Assembly (NCBI GenBank): GCA_028872475.1
Contig: JAQYMQ010000004.1
Span: 1 to 64,000 of the forward strand
From: Eubacteriales bacterium
GTDB lineage: Bacteria > Bacillota > Clostridia > Peptostreptococcales > Anaerovoracaceae
Direction: 5' to 3'
Length of the DNA: 64,000 nt
In this document: positions 8,690-18,361 of the stretch, piece after piece
Layout of the letters: each line of letters opens with the position of its first letter
How positions within the stretch are numbered: the stretch's first letter is position 1
Position numbers and translations under genes: made by a program
Notes under the pieces: generated by a model
Database searches by the model: none
What the model saw: the letters and a program-made list of their open reading frames with translations, nothing else
Told to the model about the DNA's origin: nothing

Positions 8690-9448
8690 TTAATATTCTT
8701 CATTTATTGTGTTCACAACCAGTCTCATTATATCTGCAAGTGAGTTATGTATAACTATATCTGCATTATTATCTGCCCTTGTAACAGTTTTATTTATCAA
8801 TATTATTTTACGACCCTTAAAATAATTAATTAAATTAGCCGCTGGATACACTGCCAGCGATGTACCACCTATAATAAGAATTTCACTATTTTCAATAGCT
8901 CTTAAACTGTCAGACACAACAATATCATCTAAAGGTTCTTCGTATAAAACCACTTCAGGCTTTACAATTCCGCCACATTTATCACAAATTGGCACAAAAT
9001 CCTTGCAATTATGTTCATTCATAATATAGTTTAAATCATAATTTGCGCCACACTTCATGCACTTATTTTTATGAACACTACCGTGTAATTCAAGCACATT
9101 ACTACTGCCAGCAAGCTGATGTAATCCGTCAATATTTTGAGTTACAACAGCTTTTAACTTACCCTCTTTTTCAAGAGTAGCAAGAGCCTTATGGGCATAA
9201 TTAGGTTTAGCATCCGTATAAATCATATTCTTTTTATAATATTTATAAAAAATACTTGGATCTCTCATAAAAAAACTATGCGAAATAATTTCTTCCGGTG
9301 AATAACCAAACTCAGTCTTTGCATTATATAAACCTTCAGCTGACCTAAAATCAGGAATACCACTTTCAGTAGAAACTCCGGCTCCACCAAAGAACACTAT
9401 ATTCTCACTGCTATCAATGATTTCCTTTAATTCCTCAATTACACCCAT
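8690..9448 (-). CDS. cobB: NAD-dependent protein deacylase, sirtuin family
   Basis: A 252-residue Sir2-family enzyme that removes acyl groups from lysines using NAD+. It has GAGVSTESGIPDFR (residues 22-35), TQNIDGLH (103-110), the catalytic His in LHGS (122), and a zinc site made of Cys130, Cys133, Cys155 and Cys158. IGGTSLAVYPA near residue 195 completes the NAD pocket. AAAAGGA lies upstream of the ATG. A 54-bp gap separates it from the upstream ECF gene, so it may be the last gene of that operon or a separate unit. Confidence 0.95.
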   Translation of the reverse strand: MGVIEELKEIIDSSENIVFFGGAGVSTESGIPDFRSAEGLYNAKTEFGYSPEEIISHSFFMRDPSIFYKYYKKNMIYTDAKPNYAHKALATLEKEGKLKAVVTQNIDGLHQLAGSSNVLELHGSVHKNKCMKCGANYDLNYIMNEHNCKDFVPICDKCGGIVKPEVVLYEEPLDDIVVSDSLRAIENSEILIIGGTSLAVYPAANLINYFKGRKIILINKTVTRADNNADIVIHNSLADIMRLVVNTINEEY

Positions 9449-9502
9449 ATCTCATATCCTTTTAAAATAAATTAAATATATAATGTCGAAAATTCTATAA
9501 TC

Positions 9503-10054
9503 TTATCTTACAAAAACCATCATCTGTCTCGCCTTAGTCTTCGCAATAAAGTACACAAGCAATTTCACTAAAACAATACCTACTACAAACTGCAATATAT
9601 TCATAGGAATTGCTGCCAACGTTGAAACAAAACTTCCGTACATGATTGATTCAGCAATATAATATCCCAATACCATAATAGATCCACTCAACGCCAATGC
9701 AACGTACTCCATTATCTGATTTCCTGTCGAAGCCTTAGCTCTATATAATCTCTCTAAAATAATACCTAATACTAATGCCATTAAGAATTTTACAACTAGA
9801 GTTATTGGAATATACACTGCATAACCTGCAAACAAATCAGCCATAGCTGAACCTACACCTGCAACAACTGCACCATACTTTTTACCTAGTACATACACAG
9901 AGAAAAATACCATGCAATCTCCTAAATGTATATATCCTTGTGTAGCTATAACTGGAATACGAACAATCATCGTAGACACAATTACTAACGCCATCATTAT
10001 TGCAGCAAGTACCAATCTGTTTAAATTCATTTTGTCATTTCTTAAGTTTTCCAC
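9503..10054 (-). CDS. ECF transporter S component
   Basis: A small hydrophobic protein with five to six membrane segments and the LAAIMMALVIVSTMIVRIP opening typical of ECF S components (vitamin or nucleobase binding subunits), closest in appearance to the DUF1393/PF07155-like group. HLGDCMVFFSVYVLGKKYGA and GVGSAMADLF follow the usual pattern. No EcfA or EcfT gene is nearby, so it presumably shares the general module. A GTG at 10054 has an ideal AAGGAGAAGG 5-6 bases upstream; an ATG nine codons earlier would overlap the previous gene and has no such site. The ligand is not recognisable. Confidence 0.85.
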   Translation of the reverse strand: MENLRNDKMNLNRLVLAAIMMALVIVSTMIVRIPVIATQGYIHLGDCMVFFSVYVLGKKYGAVVAGVGSAMADLFAGYAVYIPITLVVKFLMALVLGIILERLYRAKASTGNQIMEYVALALSGSIMVLGYYIAESIMYGSFVSTLAAIPMNILQFVVGIVLVKLLVYFIAKTKARQMMVFVR

Positions 10055-10070
10055 TAACCCTTCTCCTTTT

Positions 10071-11876
10071 CTAACCTTCATACTTTCTAATAAAATAATA
10101 ATTAACTAATCCAAAAACCCCAGTAAATAAGGCTAATGGTATATATACAGGCATTTTTAATACTAATCCTGCTCCAAAAATGCATAAACACAATGCACTT
10201 CCTAACAAAGTTGCTATTTTTTTTCTATTAATATATCTCTTGCATAAATCCTTAACTTTTGACAATTGACCAGTATCATCATTAAAGATATGAATACTAT
10301 CGTTCGTCAATTTATGTTTTTCAACATCAGCACTAAATATCATATTGATTACATTTTCATCATTATATATCTCTGCAATCTCTGGCGGGTTCCATTCACT
10401 CAATTGACTATTATCTTCTCCTCTGAGACATATTACATTCTTATATTTTGCATCATTAATAAGCTCATCTTTAGCCTGCCTATCCTCATTGATATCGCCA
10501 ACTACTTTTGCATACTTCTTAATTCCTGCATATTTCCACATAGAATACAGATATTTTGTTCCATCTTTTCTATTTCTACTAAGCTCTATAAATCCAGCAT
10601 ATTTTTTATCAATCGCAATATATGCAACAAGATTTTCTTCTATATCAGGCAAATTTCTTATATTAAGATACGATAATAATTTTTTGTTTCCAATAACTAC
10701 ATATCTGCCTGCAACTCTTGCTTCATAACCATCATCATTTATCTTTTCAAAATTTTCAACAACATCTCTTCTAAATAAAGAGATATCTTCCAATCCAACA
10801 CTTCCGCCATTAAGATACTCAACCATTTCAATATATCCCTGTTTAATTGCATTCGCTTCTGGAGTGTCTACATCAATTAAAACATGACTAATTAATCCTA
10901 ATAATTCTATCTTATCTATGTCTATTTCATTTATTCTTTCAAGACGATAGTTATCCTCAACAACTACAACATCCTTACCTATCAATATCCCTTCAACTGT
11001 AGCAATGTCCTTGATATCACTAACTTTGCTTATTGATATTCCTGAAGAAGTAATATTCGCTATGGATAATTTACCCAATTGAAATCTAAGATATAATATT
11101 GAAAGTATCCCTATTGCCATTAAGCACAGGTAAATTCCCGTAAAAAAATTAGTTCTTATAATACTATGTCCACTCAAAAAGGGCATAATAACTGCGACAG
11201 TCAATCCCGTTAGCAATAACAGAAAGGCTGGTATAACACAAATTCTAAAATTATTGTATCTTAGAGCTTTTTCACTCTCTACAGCAGTCTTGCATCTTTC
11301 CTGTAATAACATAATTAAACTATCTTCAAGTTTTTTCTCAACTTCAATTTGAAAAGGTTTACCCAAGTTTTTATAACCTGCATAAACTTTATCACCTTTT
11401 TTTAAACTTATAGTATTTTTACTGTCATTTTCGATCTCTATATCATCAACAGTTTTTTGAACATCACAGCCTAACACCAAAGAAGCATCTACCATTGTTT
11501 CCCCATAGAAAATACTGCCATCAGCTGGCACAATTTCCCCTGTATCCACAATCGCTATATGTCCTCTAGTAAGTTCCTCAATAGCAATATCTTCTCTTTT
11601 CCCATCAATATATATAACCGCCCTATTTGGCATCTTATTTTTAATGAAGTTTAAATTATTGTCCAAAAGTATAAATCTAAAAATTATGGCTATCATAACA
11701 AAAGTAGTAATCAAAACTGCAAGAGCTTGCAAATAGTAACTAGTACCAATTAGTAAAATCCATATGATAAAATAAAATAACACAAACACAGATAACTCTA
11801 TCTTAATACTTCTATCTCTTACAGCACAATATTCATTTATATTTAACTTACTAGTTATCTTATCTATAAATTTCAT
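10071..11876 (-). CDS. P1B-type ATPase-like protein lacking all catalytic motifs (pseudo-ATPase)
   Basis: A 601-residue membrane protein with the layout of a heavy-metal P-type ATPase: two N-terminal membrane segments (about residues 28-70), an actuator-like domain with VPADGSIFYGETMVDASLV (116-134), two more membrane segments (211-266), a large cytoplasmic region and two C-terminal segments (about 555-590). The key motifs are gone. The TGE of the actuator reads VLG, there is no CPx in the ion-binding helix, the DKTGT position (after IATVEGILI, about 300) reads GKDVVV, and no GDGxND is present. The frame is intact, so it appears to be kept as a non-pumping protein. The ATG at 11876 has GCGGAG 7 bases upstream. 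It sits between a DUF975/CmpB gene and an ECF S component; function unknown. Confidence 0.85.
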   Translation of the reverse strand: MKFIDKITSKLNINEYCAVRDRSIKIELSVFVLFYFIIWILLIGTSYYLQALAVLITTFVMIAIIFRFILLDNNLNFIKNKMPNRAVIYIDGKREDIAIEELTRGHIAIVDTGEIVPADGSIFYGETMVDASLVLGCDVQKTVDDIEIENDSKNTISLKKGDKVYAGYKNLGKPFQIEVEKKLEDSLIMLLQERCKTAVESEKALRYNNFRICVIPAFLLLLTGLTVAVIMPFLSGHSIIRTNFFTGIYLCLMAIGILSILYLRFQLGKLSIANITSSGISISKVSDIKDIATVEGILIGKDVVVVEDNYRLERINEIDIDKIELLGLISHVLIDVDTPEANAIKQGYIEMVEYLNGGSVGLEDISLFRRDVVENFEKINDDGYEARVAGRYVVIGNKKLLSYLNIRNLPDIEENLVAYIAIDKKYAGFIELSRNRKDGTKYLYSMWKYAGIKKYAKVVGDINEDRQAKDELINDAKYKNVICLRGEDNSQLSEWNPPEIAEIYNDENVINMIFSADVEKHKLTNDSIHIFNDDTGQLSKVKDLCKRYINRKKIATLLGSALCLCIFGAGLVLKMPVYIPLALFTGVFGLVNYYFIRKYEG

Positions 11877-11948
11877 ATCATTTCTCCGCATTATAAAAAT
11901 TATAATATTCGCACATTACATAATCGTCCAATTACTCATAAAAGACAT

Positions 11949-13460
11949 TTATTGTATTGTAATACCCATTCCAACATTTGGATTACATACAGAATAAATC
12001 AGATCTATTATAAATATTAACAGCAATATTCCTAAAATAATTTGTTTCTTTTTATTTGAAAATCTCTGAAGATTTTTATCTACAATAGGTGCAAATGCAT
12101 AGATAAAGAATAACGCTCCTATGCCAAAAAATATTATACCTTCTAAAGATATGATAGCATCCAGATTAAACATATAACCCTTGTAATCCCACCATCTTTG
12201 CCCAGTCAATTCAAGTAAAATACGTCCTGTAGAATATTCGAGTACCGTAGCTATAGCCATAGCTAATAAGAATATCTTCGTCGGATAATCTGCGTATTTC
12301 TTAAGTGTTACAAGCATTAATATTCCGCCTACTCCGTATATTGGTAGCCATGGTCCATACATAAAACCTCTATTTATAAATGTACCATCTTGATATATAT
12401 GCATCAAAACTTCCCAAAACCATCCAGCAAATGAAAACATAAAAAACATAGCAATCATAGATGTTATAGAATAATCCTTCTTGCAATCATATTCTAAAAT
12501 TCCAACTTTTTGCTTAATTCTATCTCTAATAGAAGTCTTATATTCATCATCTAATTCCATAGACTTATCAACGTTTTCAAGTGGAAAAGCATTTGTATCC
12601 TCCAGTCCATACTTTTCTACGAAATCCACTTTAATTACAGAATAAAGATGCATATATGTCATCTCAATATATGGATTTACAATAGTCCAATCCAGTATTC
12701 CAAGAGTAATAAGATTTAATATCTTCCAACCTAAAAATGACATATCTAATTTAAAAGTTTCCCACTTGTGTCCATACATCATCTCTTCTGAAATTGCAAA
12801 AGCCTGAGAAAAAGATATATTTGGATTTTCCGCAAGAATATAAGGAATCATCTTATACGAATAATACTTGAAAAATCCTCCAAAAATGGATACCCACCAC
12901 ATTATGCCGAATATTCTACGCCACAACATTATCCAAATCGCATTCCACGGATTTGCCTCCTTCCATAAGAAAGCAATTCGGCTTACACCTCTATCCATTC
13001 CAGCATTCAGTTCTAAAAAATATCTAGTTTTACCAATAACAAGTGGTATACCAATAAATATCCATAACAAGAGCATCAAAATTGCTGTCGCAATTATTAT
13101 ATAACCAGGTAAGGCATGATTTTGTATAATCATATTTAGACCATTGAACATACCAACTACAAAGCCCTTAGCACTTATTAACTCCTTATATATAAATGCA
13201 ATCACTCCAGCTTCTGCAGTATGAGCAAGATCTTCTGGCTGTTTATTCTCAATCTTTCCTAAATCATCAAAAATAATGCTAATATCAGATGGTTGCCTAG
13301 CATTATTATCTTCGTTATAGCTCAAATCGTTAAATAGTTCTAATTTAAGACCAGCAAAAACAAAGGTAACAACTAAAAGAACACCTATAATCTTCCAATA
13401 GTTTCGCCTTATACTTTTTTTCGCCTTTTCTTTTAATTCTTTACGATTCCAGATTCCCAT
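11949..13460 (-). CDS. DUF975 + CmpB-type (putative ABC-transporter type IV) membrane protein
   Basis: A 503-residue polytopic membrane protein made of two known families joined end to end. Residues 1 to about 280 are DUF975 (PF06161), starting with MGIWNRKELKEKAKKSIRRN and containing NPNISFSQAFAISEEMM. Residues about 325-480 are a PF06541 CmpB-like domain with FSFAGWFWEVLMH, NRGFMYGPWLPIYGVGG and TGQRWWDYKGY. No ATPase domain is present. Such fusions occur in Clostridia; the biochemical role is unknown. It starts 6 bp after the metallophosphoesterase stop and is followed by the pseudo-ATPase. Confidence 0.85.
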   Translation of the reverse strand: MGIWNRKELKEKAKKSIRRNYWKIIGVLLVVTFVFAGLKLELFNDLSYNEDNNARQPSDISIIFDDLGKIENKQPEDLAHTAEAGVIAFIYKELISAKGFVVGMFNGLNMIIQNHALPGYIIIATAILMLLLWIFIGIPLVIGKTRYFLELNAGMDRGVSRIAFLWKEANPWNAIWIMLWRRIFGIMWWVSIFGGFFKYYSYKMIPYILAENPNISFSQAFAISEEMMYGHKWETFKLDMSFLGWKILNLITLGILDWTIVNPYIEMTYMHLYSVIKVDFVEKYGLEDTNAFPLENVDKSMELDDEYKTSIRDRIKQKVGILEYDCKKDYSITSMIAMFFMFSFAGWFWEVLMHIYQDGTFINRGFMYGPWLPIYGVGGILMLVTLKKYADYPTKIFLLAMAIATVLEYSTGRILLELTGQRWWDYKGYMFNLDAIISLEGIIFFGIGALFFIYAFAPIVDKNLQRFSNKKKQIILGILLLIFIIDLIYSVCNPNVGMGITIQ

Positions 13461-13466
13461 AGTCCC

Positions 13467-14711
13467 CTATTTATTTTTTATATCCAATATCATAACCTCA
13501 CTATGTGTACCTATCCTAATAGGTGGTCCCCATAAACCAACACCTGAAGTTACGATGCTTTGCATTCTATCAAACTGCTTAATTCCATGTGGATTTTTCC
13601 ATAAAAATTTCATTAAAATATTTCCTGGAAATATCTGTCCATCATGAGTATGTCCAGACAATGTTACATCAACGCCAGCCTTAGCAAGATTTTCTAAATC
13701 ATTTGGCTGATGATCAATTACGATTATAGGAATATAGCTGTCGCTATCTTTAACGTTATCCTTCACTATAGACATAGCATCAAGCCTTGTTTCTTTTAGT
13801 TTGTGACTCATAGACGGATCTTTTCGCCCTATTAAATAGAACGACTTATCAATCAATACACTTTTATCCTCTAATAAATTAATGTTAGCCTTCTTAAAGA
13901 AATCATTAAATCTGTCATCCCGAAGATATTTTCCATTTCCTTGTACAGTAAAGCCTGACAAAAGATATTCCGGAATATCGTGATTACCAAAACAAGCATA
14001 GGTACCATAAGTGCTTTTTAGTCTATTAAATTCATCAATAATTGCTTGAGGATTATCCATCGCTTCATATGCATTATCAAAAATATCTCCAGCAACAACA
14101 ACTAAGTCAACATTATGCTTGTTGATAATATCAACTGTCTCCTTCATTTCTTCATAGCCGATGCTATATCCAAAATGCGTATCTGCAATCAATGCAACTC
14201 TAAGATTTGATTTATCAGTAGCCTTATTATTTAAATTAATTTTCTTGTCAATATTTACTTCATATGCAACTGTTTTAATATCCTTTGCATTGTAAAATCC
14301 ATAAACTGCAACCACGATTATAACAGTTGTTAAAACAAGTCCTACAAGCAATGGCTTTTCATTAATATCGTTATAAATGTCAGGATTGAATCGTTTAATT
14401 ATAAATAAAATAACTGTCTTTAATAAAACAATTACCAACGTAATTATAAAAATTCCAATCCAATAGTTACTTATAATCTTAAAAAATCTATTATATTCAC
14501 CCTTTATTACAACAGCAAAAAGGGGTGATAAAAAAATAAACAGATAAGTAGCAAAGGCTATAATCTTATAGAACTTGCCACTTACTTTGTTTATATTTTC
14601 TTCTTTTTTCTTAGTTTTTAGTCCAATAACTGCATCAATCCATATAAATATTTTCCTAAGCAAAAATATATTTATTAAGATATATATAGCAGCAATTATG
14701 TAAATTATCAT
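13467..14711 (-). CDS. Membrane-anchored calcineurin-type metallophosphoesterase (YkuE/YaeI-like)
   Basis: A 414-residue protein with about four N-terminal hydrophobic segments (residues 1-155) and a phosphoesterase domain. Metal-binding motifs are complete: LIADTHFG near 175, VVAGDIFDN near 207, CFGNHDIPEY near 243, IVIDHQPND near 332 and SGHTHDGQIFP near 355. The domain probably faces outward; in YkuE-like proteins it acts on lipid or wall-linked phosphates, but the substrate here is unknown. The ATG at 14711 lies 6 bases after AGGAGG. Confidence 0.92.
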   Translation of the reverse strand: MIIYIIAAIYILINIFLLRKIFIWIDAVIGLKTKKKEENINKVSGKFYKIIAFATYLFIFLSPLFAVVIKGEYNRFFKIISNYWIGIFIITLVIVLLKTVILFIIKRFNPDIYNDINEKPLLVGLVLTTVIIVVAVYGFYNAKDIKTVAYEVNIDKKINLNNKATDKSNLRVALIADTHFGYSIGYEEMKETVDIINKHNVDLVVVAGDIFDNAYEAMDNPQAIIDEFNRLKSTYGTYACFGNHDIPEYLLSGFTVQGNGKYLRDDRFNDFFKKANINLLEDKSVLIDKSFYLIGRKDPSMSHKLKETRLDAMSIVKDNVKDSDSYIPIIVIDHQPNDLENLAKAGVDVTLSGHTHDGQIFPGNILMKFLWKNPHGIKQFDRMQSIVTSGVGLWGPPIRIGTHSEVMILDIKNK

Positions 14712-14750
14712 CAAATACCTCCTGAAAGTTGAAACTTAAGTATCGTATAT

Positions 14751-15746
14751 TTAATTCGTGTAAGTTTCAATGATAATCTGTTTCTTTTTAGTATATTTTT
14801 CAACATTTTCATCATCACTAGCTGCATCGTAAATGCGGATTAATCCGTCGATCGCATCAATACAAAGTGCATTTAATTCCAACGTTTTTTTATATTCCAT
14901 AACAGCCATAATATCACTGCCTGTTTCTTCAAACGCAATACCTAAATAAAAATGTAATGGCCACCAACTTTCATATTTACCACTCATAAATGGCAACAGT
15001 AATTCTAATCCCTTTTCATAATTTCCTGAGATTACATAATTTGTACCTTCTTCAATTTTTCTTGGCTCAACTAAGTCTGATAATTTCTTAGCAACATCCG
15101 TAAGCGCTTCTTCATCTTTAGAAAGTTTCATAAATTTTTCAAAAACTAAACCAGCTTTTTCATATAAGCCCATATTCAAGTATGAATAACCTAAGAAATA
15201 GTATGGCTCAGCAAAGTCTGGATAGGCAATTGTCAATTCTTCTAAAGCATCAATCATCTCAGCCTTATAGTTGCCTTTTTTCTCCATATCAACTTCACTG
15301 TCAATACTCATATACACTTCACGACAAACTCTTGCATAATTGTATAGTGCCTCTAAGAAATCCTTTTTTATACAGAGTGCAGCTCTAAAATTTACAGCAG
15401 CCATATCTAAATCGCCTGCTTCAACGGACTTAACACCTGCCATTAAAATATCAGATAAAAGCTTATCGTCAAAAAATCTTTTAATGTATTCCTTGTAGCT
15501 ATCATTGTATTTAAAGTTTGGGTCTAACCCCATAACAACTACCATATTCTCAGCAATATTTGTTGCTGATACTCCTTCTCCACCTGCAAATTTTTCCAAA
15601 TCATAAGGTTTAATAGGCACTCTAACACCATCTGCAATATCCTCTATATGAAGCTTTTGCATAAACTCCTTAGAAAATTCTACAAATAAAAATGTACCTA
15701 AATACTTTTTAAAATATGGTAATAATCTATCTTTTTCAAAAATCAT
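14751..15746 (-). CDS. TPR-repeat cytoplasmic protein of unknown function
   Basis: A 331-residue soluble protein. Residues about 95-315 form several tetratricopeptide-type helix pairs (for example AAVNFRAALCIKKDFLEALY, PYYFLGYSYLNMGLYEKAGL and PLHFYLGIAFEETGSDIMAV). The first 90 residues are not recognisable. TPR domains hold protein complexes together. It sits between the radical SAM gene (9 bp upstream) and the metallophosphoesterase (39 bp downstream), which suggests a shared message. Confidence 0.82.
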   Translation of the reverse strand: MIFEKDRLLPYFKKYLGTFLFVEFSKEFMQKLHIEDIADGVRVPIKPYDLEKFAGGEGVSATNIAENMVVVMGLDPNFKYNDSYKEYIKRFFDDKLLSDILMAGVKSVEAGDLDMAAVNFRAALCIKKDFLEALYNYARVCREVYMSIDSEVDMEKKGNYKAEMIDALEELTIAYPDFAEPYYFLGYSYLNMGLYEKAGLVFEKFMKLSKDEEALTDVAKKLSDLVEPRKIEEGTNYVISGNYEKGLELLLPFMSGKYESWWPLHFYLGIAFEETGSDIMAVMEYKKTLELNALCIDAIDGLIRIYDAASDDENVEKYTKKKQIIIETYTN

Positions 15747-15755
15747 ACTTTCCTC

Positions 15756-16628
15756 TTAATGTGCTCTAAATCGCTCATCTCTATAAAACTTATTAGCCTG
15801 TGCTGTCTTTAATTCAGCCAAAAATCTCTCTTTATCTTGTGGTAAATTGCCTCTTAGTGAGACATAATTTGTAGCGTGATTTGCTCTAAAAACACAAGGC
15901 TTCATATTTTCGTCTATATTTTCCATCATCAATATAGATTCTTCCACAACTTCATCAGCTGTTAAAAGTTCAAATTTACCTTCTTGAATATCTTTATACA
16001 AAGGTGCAGACGGATCAACCAATAATGTAAGTACACCTACATAAGATGCACCCATCTTGCTAATCATTGTTCCTGTATCAATTGCGTGCTGTCTTGACTT
16101 TTCTCTACCACCAAGACCTTCAATAAATGTAACTGAAGCCTTAATACCGCATCTTTCAATCTTCTGTACAGCCTCAATAATTTGATCTCTTGTATACCCT
16201 TTTTTAATGTCCTTAAGTACTTCATCATTACCTGATTCTGCGCCAATATAAATATACTGTAATCCACAACTTGCTAGTAATTTTAGGTCTTCTTCACTCT
16301 TTCTAAGCACATCACCAGGAGAGCCATAAAGATTAATTCTCTCAACTTCAGGCAATACTTCTTTAATTTTTTGCATAATGGCAACTAAATTGTCAGTAGG
16401 TAAACAAAGAGCATCACCGTCACACAAAAACACCCTATCAATATATGAATAGTATTTTCTCGCCATATATATATCTTCAAAAACTTCATCTAAAGGTCTA
16501 ATTGAAAATGGCTTATCCCTATACATACTACAGAAAGTACATCTATTATGTGTACAGCCCAAAGTTACCTGCAATAGATAACTTCTCGCCTCGCTCGGCG
16601 GACGATATATACTTCCTTCATATCTCAT
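15756..16628 (-). CDS. Radical SAM protein
   Basis: A 290-residue radical SAM enzyme. The iron-sulfur cysteines are Cys25, Cys30 and Cys33 (GCTHNRCTFC), a CX4CX2C spacing in place of the usual CX3CX2C. The fold continues with FLCDGDALCLPT (near residue 80), GLQYIYIGAESGNDEVLK (near 137) and TFIEGLGGREKSRQHA, in the style of B12-independent Elp3/MiaB-like TIM barrels. The substrate is unknown. AAGGTGA lies before the ATG. It begins 8 bp after the argS stop, so it is almost certainly coexpressed with argS. Confidence 0.92.
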   Translation of the reverse strand: MRYEGSIYRPPSEARSYLLQVTLGCTHNRCTFCSMYRDKPFSIRPLDEVFEDIYMARKYYSYIDRVFLCDGDALCLPTDNLVAIMQKIKEVLPEVERINLYGSPGDVLRKSEEDLKLLASCGLQYIYIGAESGNDEVLKDIKKGYTRDQIIEAVQKIERCGIKASVTFIEGLGGREKSRQHAIDTGTMISKMGASYVGVLTLLVDPSAPLYKDIQEGKFELLTADEVVEESILMMENIDENMKPCVFRANHATNYVSLRGNLPQDKERFLAELKTAQANKFYRDERFRAH

Positions 16629-16636
16629 AATTCACC

Positions 16637-18361
16637 TTACATTCTTTCAGGAGCTTCAATACCAAGTATTGACAATCCTTTTTTAATAGCACAAGTAGCC
16701 AAATATACAATAGCAATATTACTAGCCGTCTGTTTTTCGTCTTCCACAACAACTCTTTTCTTATTATAAAATCTATTGAATGCCTGCGCTATATCTACAA
16801 TATATCTAGTAAGAACTGATGGCTCATGCTTATCTGTAGCATCCTTAATAACATTATTCATATTATAAATTAATTTAACCACTGCAAAGCTTTCATCATC
16901 ACTGATAAGAGAACAGTCTATATATTCTAACGGATTTGCCTTAATATTTTCACAAATCTTCTCTCCAGCCTTTCTCATTAGACTACAGCCTCTAGCATAA
17001 GTGTACTGGACATAAGGGCCTGTTTCTCCATCGAAGTTTAGCACCTTATCCCAATCAAACACGTAATCTTTAATTCTATTATTTGCAAGTTCATTAAATA
17101 CAACTGCACCAATTCCAACCTTCTTTGATACTTCATCTATATCTTCTGTTGAAACACCCTTTTCTTCAATAATAGTCTTAGTTTTTTCAACTGCGCCATT
17201 TAATACGTCTTCAAGGAAAACAACTCTTCCCTTTCTTGTAGACATAGTACCTTCCTTAAGGCTAACAAGACCAAACGGAACGTGATAACAATCCTTCGCC
17301 CAATCGTACCCCATAAGCTCTATAATCTTAAACCACTGCTGAAAATGTAAGTTTTGCTGTGATGCAACTACATATATATTTTTATAAAAATCATAAGTAT
17401 TTTTTCTATAGATTGCAGCTGCAATATCTCTTGTTATATATAGTGTAGATCCATCTGATTTTTTAACAAGCGCTGGAGTCATATCATACTTTTCAAGGTC
17501 AACAATCATAGCTCCCTTAGATTCTTCAAGAAGATTCTTTGCGTTTAATTCATCTAAAACTGCATCCATCTTATCTGAATAAAAAGACTCACCTGCATAT
17601 GAGTCAAACTCAATGCCAAGCATGTTATATACTCTTGAAAATTCCTTTAACGATTCATCTCTAAACCATTGCCACAATGCAACTTCTTCTTTTTCGCCAT
17701 TTTCAAGCTTAACAAATATTTCTCTAGCTTCATCCTCAAGTTCAGGATTTTTCTCTGCTTCTTCGTGGAATTTAGTGTAATATTTCAAAAGTGTCTTAAT
17801 TGGCTCTGCCTTTACATCTTCCTCATTACCCCATTTTCTGTAAGCACAAATCATCTTACCAAACTGTGTTCCATAATCGCCCAAATGGTTAATACGAACA
17901 ACATCATAACCCATAGTCTTGTATAAATTATTTATTGAGTTACCGATAACGGTAGATCTGATATGCCCAATATGAAACGGTTTTGCAATATTAGGAGACG
18001 AAAACTCAACAATAACTTTTTTACCGTTACCTTCGTTGCTTTCAAAGAATTTCTCCCCTTCTTCAGCAAATTTATCTATAACTCCTGAAATAAAGTCTGC
18101 TCTTGGAATATGCACATTTACATATCCGCCAACATTTTCAACCTTATCAAAAATACTATTTTCAATAAGATTTTTTGCTAACTCTTCTGCAATAATCTGA
18201 GGAGCCTTTCTTAAAACTTTTGCCAACCTAAAACATGGAAATGCATAATCTCCCATCGTTTCGTCTTTAGGCGCTTCAATCATAGCTTCGATTTCATCAA
18301 GTTCCAACTCTACACCTGAACTTAAAATAGTTTCTGCTAAAATCTTTTTATAATTTTTCAT
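16637..18361 (-). CDS. argS: Arginyl-tRNA synthetase
   Basis: Class I synthetase that charges tRNA-Arg. The 574-residue protein has the N-terminal additional domain (YAFPCFRLAKVLRK), the HIGH motif as SSPNIAKPFHIGHIRS near residue 126, a KMSKS-loop equivalent STRKGR near 380 and the C-terminal anticodon-binding domain ending in LGIEAPERM. The ATG at 18361 has AGGAG 4 bases upstream; an ATG four codons earlier has GGAG too close to be used well. It heads the run of genes down to the ECF S component. No T-box signature is seen in the 280 bp upstream. Confidence 0.97.
   Translation of the reverse strand: MKNYKKILAETILSSGVELELDEIEAMIEAPKDETMGDYAFPCFRLAKVLRKAPQIIAEELAKNLIENSIFDKVENVGGYVNVHIPRADFISGVIDKFAEEGEKFFESNEGNGKKVIVEFSSPNIAKPFHIGHIRSTVIGNSINNLYKTMGYDVVRINHLGDYGTQFGKMICAYRKWGNEEDVKAEPIKTLLKYYTKFHEEAEKNPELEDEAREIFVKLENGEKEEVALWQWFRDESLKEFSRVYNMLGIEFDSYAGESFYSDKMDAVLDELNAKNLLEESKGAMIVDLEKYDMTPALVKKSDGSTLYITRDIAAAIYRKNTYDFYKNIYVVASQQNLHFQQWFKIIELMGYDWAKDCYHVPFGLVSLKEGTMSTRKGRVVFLEDVLNGAVEKTKTIIEEKGVSTEDIDEVSKKVGIGAVVFNELANNRIKDYVFDWDKVLNFDGETGPYVQYTYARGCSLMRKAGEKICENIKANPLEYIDCSLISDDESFAVVKLIYNMNNVIKDATDKHEPSVLTRYIVDIAQAFNRFYNKKRVVVEDEKQTASNIAIVYLATCAIKKGLSILGIEAPERM

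Noticed and set aside
10266..10676. A 136-codon plus-strand frame opposite the pseudo-ATPase
   Set aside because: Composition is I/F/Y/C-rich as expected of an antisense shadow of A/T-rich coding sequence; no start site.
11949..13460. DUF975 and CmpB parts as two genes
   Set aside because: The frame is continuous with a normal linker and no internal ribosome binding site; such fusions are known in Clostridia.
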